From Mycolicibacterium agri (GTDB lineage: Bacteria > Actinomycetota > Actinomycetes > Mycobacteriales > Mycobacteriaceae): 64,000 nucleotides of DNA. The notes below the pieces were generated by a model that worked only from the letters and a program-made list of their open reading frames with translations, ran no database searches and was not told the DNA's origin. Of the stretch, positions 62,216 to 64,000 are shown in pieces. Made by a program: the position numbers and the translations under genes. Position 1 is the stretch's first letter; the number at the start of each line of letters is the position of its first letter. The stretch spans positions 31,613 through 95,612 of the forward strand of contig NZ_PDCP01000021.1 in assembly GCF_002553505.1 (NCBI RefSeq). Direction: 5' to 3'.

Positions 62216-64000
62216 ATGCGGCGGTTGATCGGTTGGTCGATCCCCTTGATGCTCATCGCGATTGGGCTGTTGTGGCCGCTGGTTTTCAAGGGCCAGAGCG
62301 TGGAGACACCCGCCGACGACCCGGTGGTGTTCAGCAATTTCAAGGCCGACTTCCGTATCGACGCCGACGGCCGCATGGAGGCCGTCGAAACCATCACCGC
62401 CGAGTTCCCCTCCGACAGGCACGGGCTGTTCCAGTGGTGGGACACGGCCAATCCCAACCACCCCTACGTCCGGCAGATCCCCGACGTCACCTCGGTGACC
62501 ATCGACGGCGAGCCCGCGCTGTATCAAATGCTGTGGACCGAGGGCAGGCGGGTCAGGGTCGCCAAGATCGGCGATCCCGACAAGTACCTCAGCTACGGCA
62601 CCCATGTCTTCGAGATCCGCTACACGGTGCCGGGCGTGCTCGACCCCGGCGACACCGCCGCCGACCGACAGTTCGCCGAATCGGTCGGCGATGTCGCGGC
62701 GCAGTCGGTGTTCTACTGGAACGTCGTCGCGGGGTCGTGGAACAACCGGATGCAACAGGTCGACATCTCGGTGACGGTGCCGTCCGACGTCACCGGCGCG
62801 CAGTGTTCGGTCGGCTACGGCGTCGGCGAACCCTGCGACGGTCTCACCGTCAGCGGCAACAAAATCGACTTGTCCAAAAGCTATCTGGGCTCACGCACAC
62901 CGGTGACGTTGCGCGCAGGCGTCGACGTGCCGACCCCGCCGCGACAGGAGGTGTGGTGGCCCTACACGTGGGACCGCATCTTCGGCTCGTCGCTGGCCGA
63001 GATGGTGGCGATCCTGACGCTCACCGTGGTGTTCGGGCTCGGCGGGTTCCTCTGGTACCGCACCACCGTGGAGCCCTCGCCGGGATTCCCGTTGCAGTAC
63101 GCGCCGCCGCCGGGCCTCGGTCCGGTGCAGACCGAATACATCCGCACCGAAGCCGTTCCCAAGAACGCGCTCACCGCGACGCTGTTCTATCTCGCCGAAC
63201 GCAAGATGATCCAGCTGCAGCAGATCAACGAGCAGCACTGGCGCATCACCGGCCTGGCCGAGAAATCCGCTTGGGACAGGCTCGATCCCGTCAGCCGCAA
63301 GGTCGGGCTTGCGCTGCGGGTGAACCGGCCGGGCGAACAGTTCGAGGCGAAGAAAACCGTCAAATCCGGTGAGAAACTCAACAAGGCCAAGACCGACGTG
63401 GCCAAGGCGGTCGAGAAATGGGCCTTCGACAGCGGCCTGCTGGTCAAACGCAAGAAGGAGCTGTGGGTCCGCACGGCCAACGCGATCGCATTCCTGGCGG
63501 CGGGGTGTTGTTTCCTGCTGTGGTTCGGCATCCCGTTCACCGCGGTGGGCCTGCCGTTCGCGGCGTTCTTCCTGGCCACCAGTCGGTGCTGGTTGCCCGG
63601 CGTCGGCACCCGCCGTACCGCGGCGGGACGCGAATTGTGGTCGCAGGCAGGCGGATTCCATCGCCTGCTGACCACGGATTCGGCCGAGTCGCGGTTCGAC
63701 TTCGCCGCCCGCAAGGATCTCTACACCGCCTACGTACCGTTCGCGGTCGCCGCGGGCGCCGCGGCGCTGTGGGCCAAGAAGTATGAGATGTCGATGGGTG
63801 CGCCTGCGCCGCAACCGGACTGGTTCGGCACGTCCTCATCGACGTCGTCGGGGTGGGGTCTGACCGGCGGGTCCGGCGGCGCGAGCTTTGACAGCTTCGA
63901 GTCGGCGTTGTCGTCGTCGATCGGCGCCTACACCGCATCGCAGTCATCATCGTCGGGTGGAAGCAGCGGCGGCGGCTTCAGCGGCGGCGGTGGCGGTGGC
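62216..64000 (+). CDS. DUF2207 family membrane protein (C-terminus cut by window edge)
   Basis: An open frame of 595 codons from ATG 62216 (after GGGAGGTG) to the window end without a stop. The N-terminus has a membrane helix (SIPLMLIAIGLLWPLVF), then the extracellular DUF2207 beta domain (FSNFKADFRIDADGRMEAVE, LFQWWDT), a second helix near residue 265 (AILTLTVVFGLGGFLWY), a cytoplasmic winged part and further helices near 425-460. The last residues are Ser/Gly-rich (SSGGGFSGGGG), the normal end of the family, so only a few residues are missing. Function is unknown. Confidence 0.88.
   Translation, partial: MRRLIGWSIPLMLIAIGLLWPLVFKGQSVETPADDPVVFSNFKADFRIDADGRMEAVETITAEFPSDRHGLFQWWDTANPNHPYVRQIPDVTSVTIDGEPALYQMLWTEGRRVRVAKIGDPDKYLSYGTHVFEIRYTVPGVLDPGDTAADRQFAESVGDVAAQSVFYWNVVAGSWNNRMQQVDISVTVPSDVTGAQCSVGYGVGEPCDGLTVSGNKIDLSKSYLGSRTPVTLRAGVDVPTPPRQEVWWPYTWDRIFGSSLAEMVAILTLTVVFGLGGFLWYRTTVEPSPGFPLQYAPPPGLGPVQTEYIRTEAVPKNALTATLFYLAERKMIQLQQINEQHWRITGLAEKSAWDRLDPVSRKVGLALRVNRPGEQFEAKKTVKSGEKLNKAKTDVAKAVEKWAFDSGLLVKRKKELWVRTANAIAFLAAGCCFLLWFGIPFTAVGLPFAAFFLATSRCWLPGVGTRRTAAGRELWSQAGGFHRLLTTDSAESRFDFAARKDLYTAYVPFAVAAGAAALWAKKYEMSMGAPAPQPDWFGTSSSTSSGWGLTGGSGGASFDSFESALSSSIGAYTASQSSSSGGSSGGGFSGGGGGG

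Noticed and set aside
59600..62755. 1051-residue open frame on the minus strand
   Set aside because: It is antisense to priA and its neighbours, rich in Arg/His/Gln, and no domain is recognisable.

Overview
The window is a GC-rich actinobacterial chromosome segment, almost certainly from a fast-growing Mycobacterium (Mycolicibacterium). The evidence is frequent GTG and TTG starts, ATGA/TGATG gene overlaps, a mycobacterial-type integration host factor (mIHF), a PriA without helicase motifs, and gene neighbourhoods known from mycobacteria. It joins two blocks that lie far apart in M. tuberculosis: the rarA/alaS/aro/efp/nusB block (Rv25xx) and the pyrR/car/metK/priA block (Rv13xx-14xx).

About 1-11.9 kb is an accessory catabolic region. 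It holds two PucR-type regulators on the minus strand, each divergent from a plus-strand operon. Operon 1 is epimerase, SDR, APC permease and creatininase-family amidohydrolase. Operon 2 is APC permease, two SDRs, a frameshifted agmatinase-type ureohydrolase and a CE4 deacetylase. Two uptake systems, several alcohol dehydrogenases and three C-N hydrolases suggest import and stepwise nitrogen release from a hydroxylated guanidino or amide compound; the substrate is unknown. A minus-strand SDR plus SnoaL-like pair (11.9-13.1 kb) follows.

13.3-25.6 kb is mixed: DUF3097, rarA, an autoregulated-looking ArsR/SRPBCC pair, an HD-domain protein, a large LuxR (LAL) regulator, a ubiD-ubiX-membrane protein operon facing katA-cupin, a GlsB-type membrane protein and YjbQ.

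25.7-41.8 kb is core metabolism: alaS-ruvX-mltG-aroE-prepilin peptidase, a ChrB-domain protein with YkvA/DUF1232, aroC-aroK-aroB-aroQ, tex, a B-4DMT-like membrane protein, then pepQ-efp-nusB. An FAD monooxygenase and a serine beta-lactamase-like protein follow on the minus strand.

44.4-53.3 kb is the pyrimidine operon pyrR-pyrB-pyrC-(membrane protein)-carA-carB-pyrF. It has a PyrR-type RNA element that masks the pyrR Shine-Dalgarno sequence. At the pyrR/pyrB junction are four 32-bp tandem units, each an 11-codon mini-ORF chained by ATGA overlaps, like a MIRU minisatellite. The carA/carB gap carries two overlapping, mutually exclusive hairpins.

53.8-64 kb holds mihF-gmk-rpoZ-coaBC-metK, a Baeyer-Villiger monooxygenase gene broken by two frameshifts, a lysoplasmalogenase-like protein, priA (with a duplicated N-terminal 9-residue repeat) and a DUF2207 membrane protein cut by the window end. 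Small dispersed hairpin repeats sit in several gaps. All calls come from reading the sequence; no database search was run.
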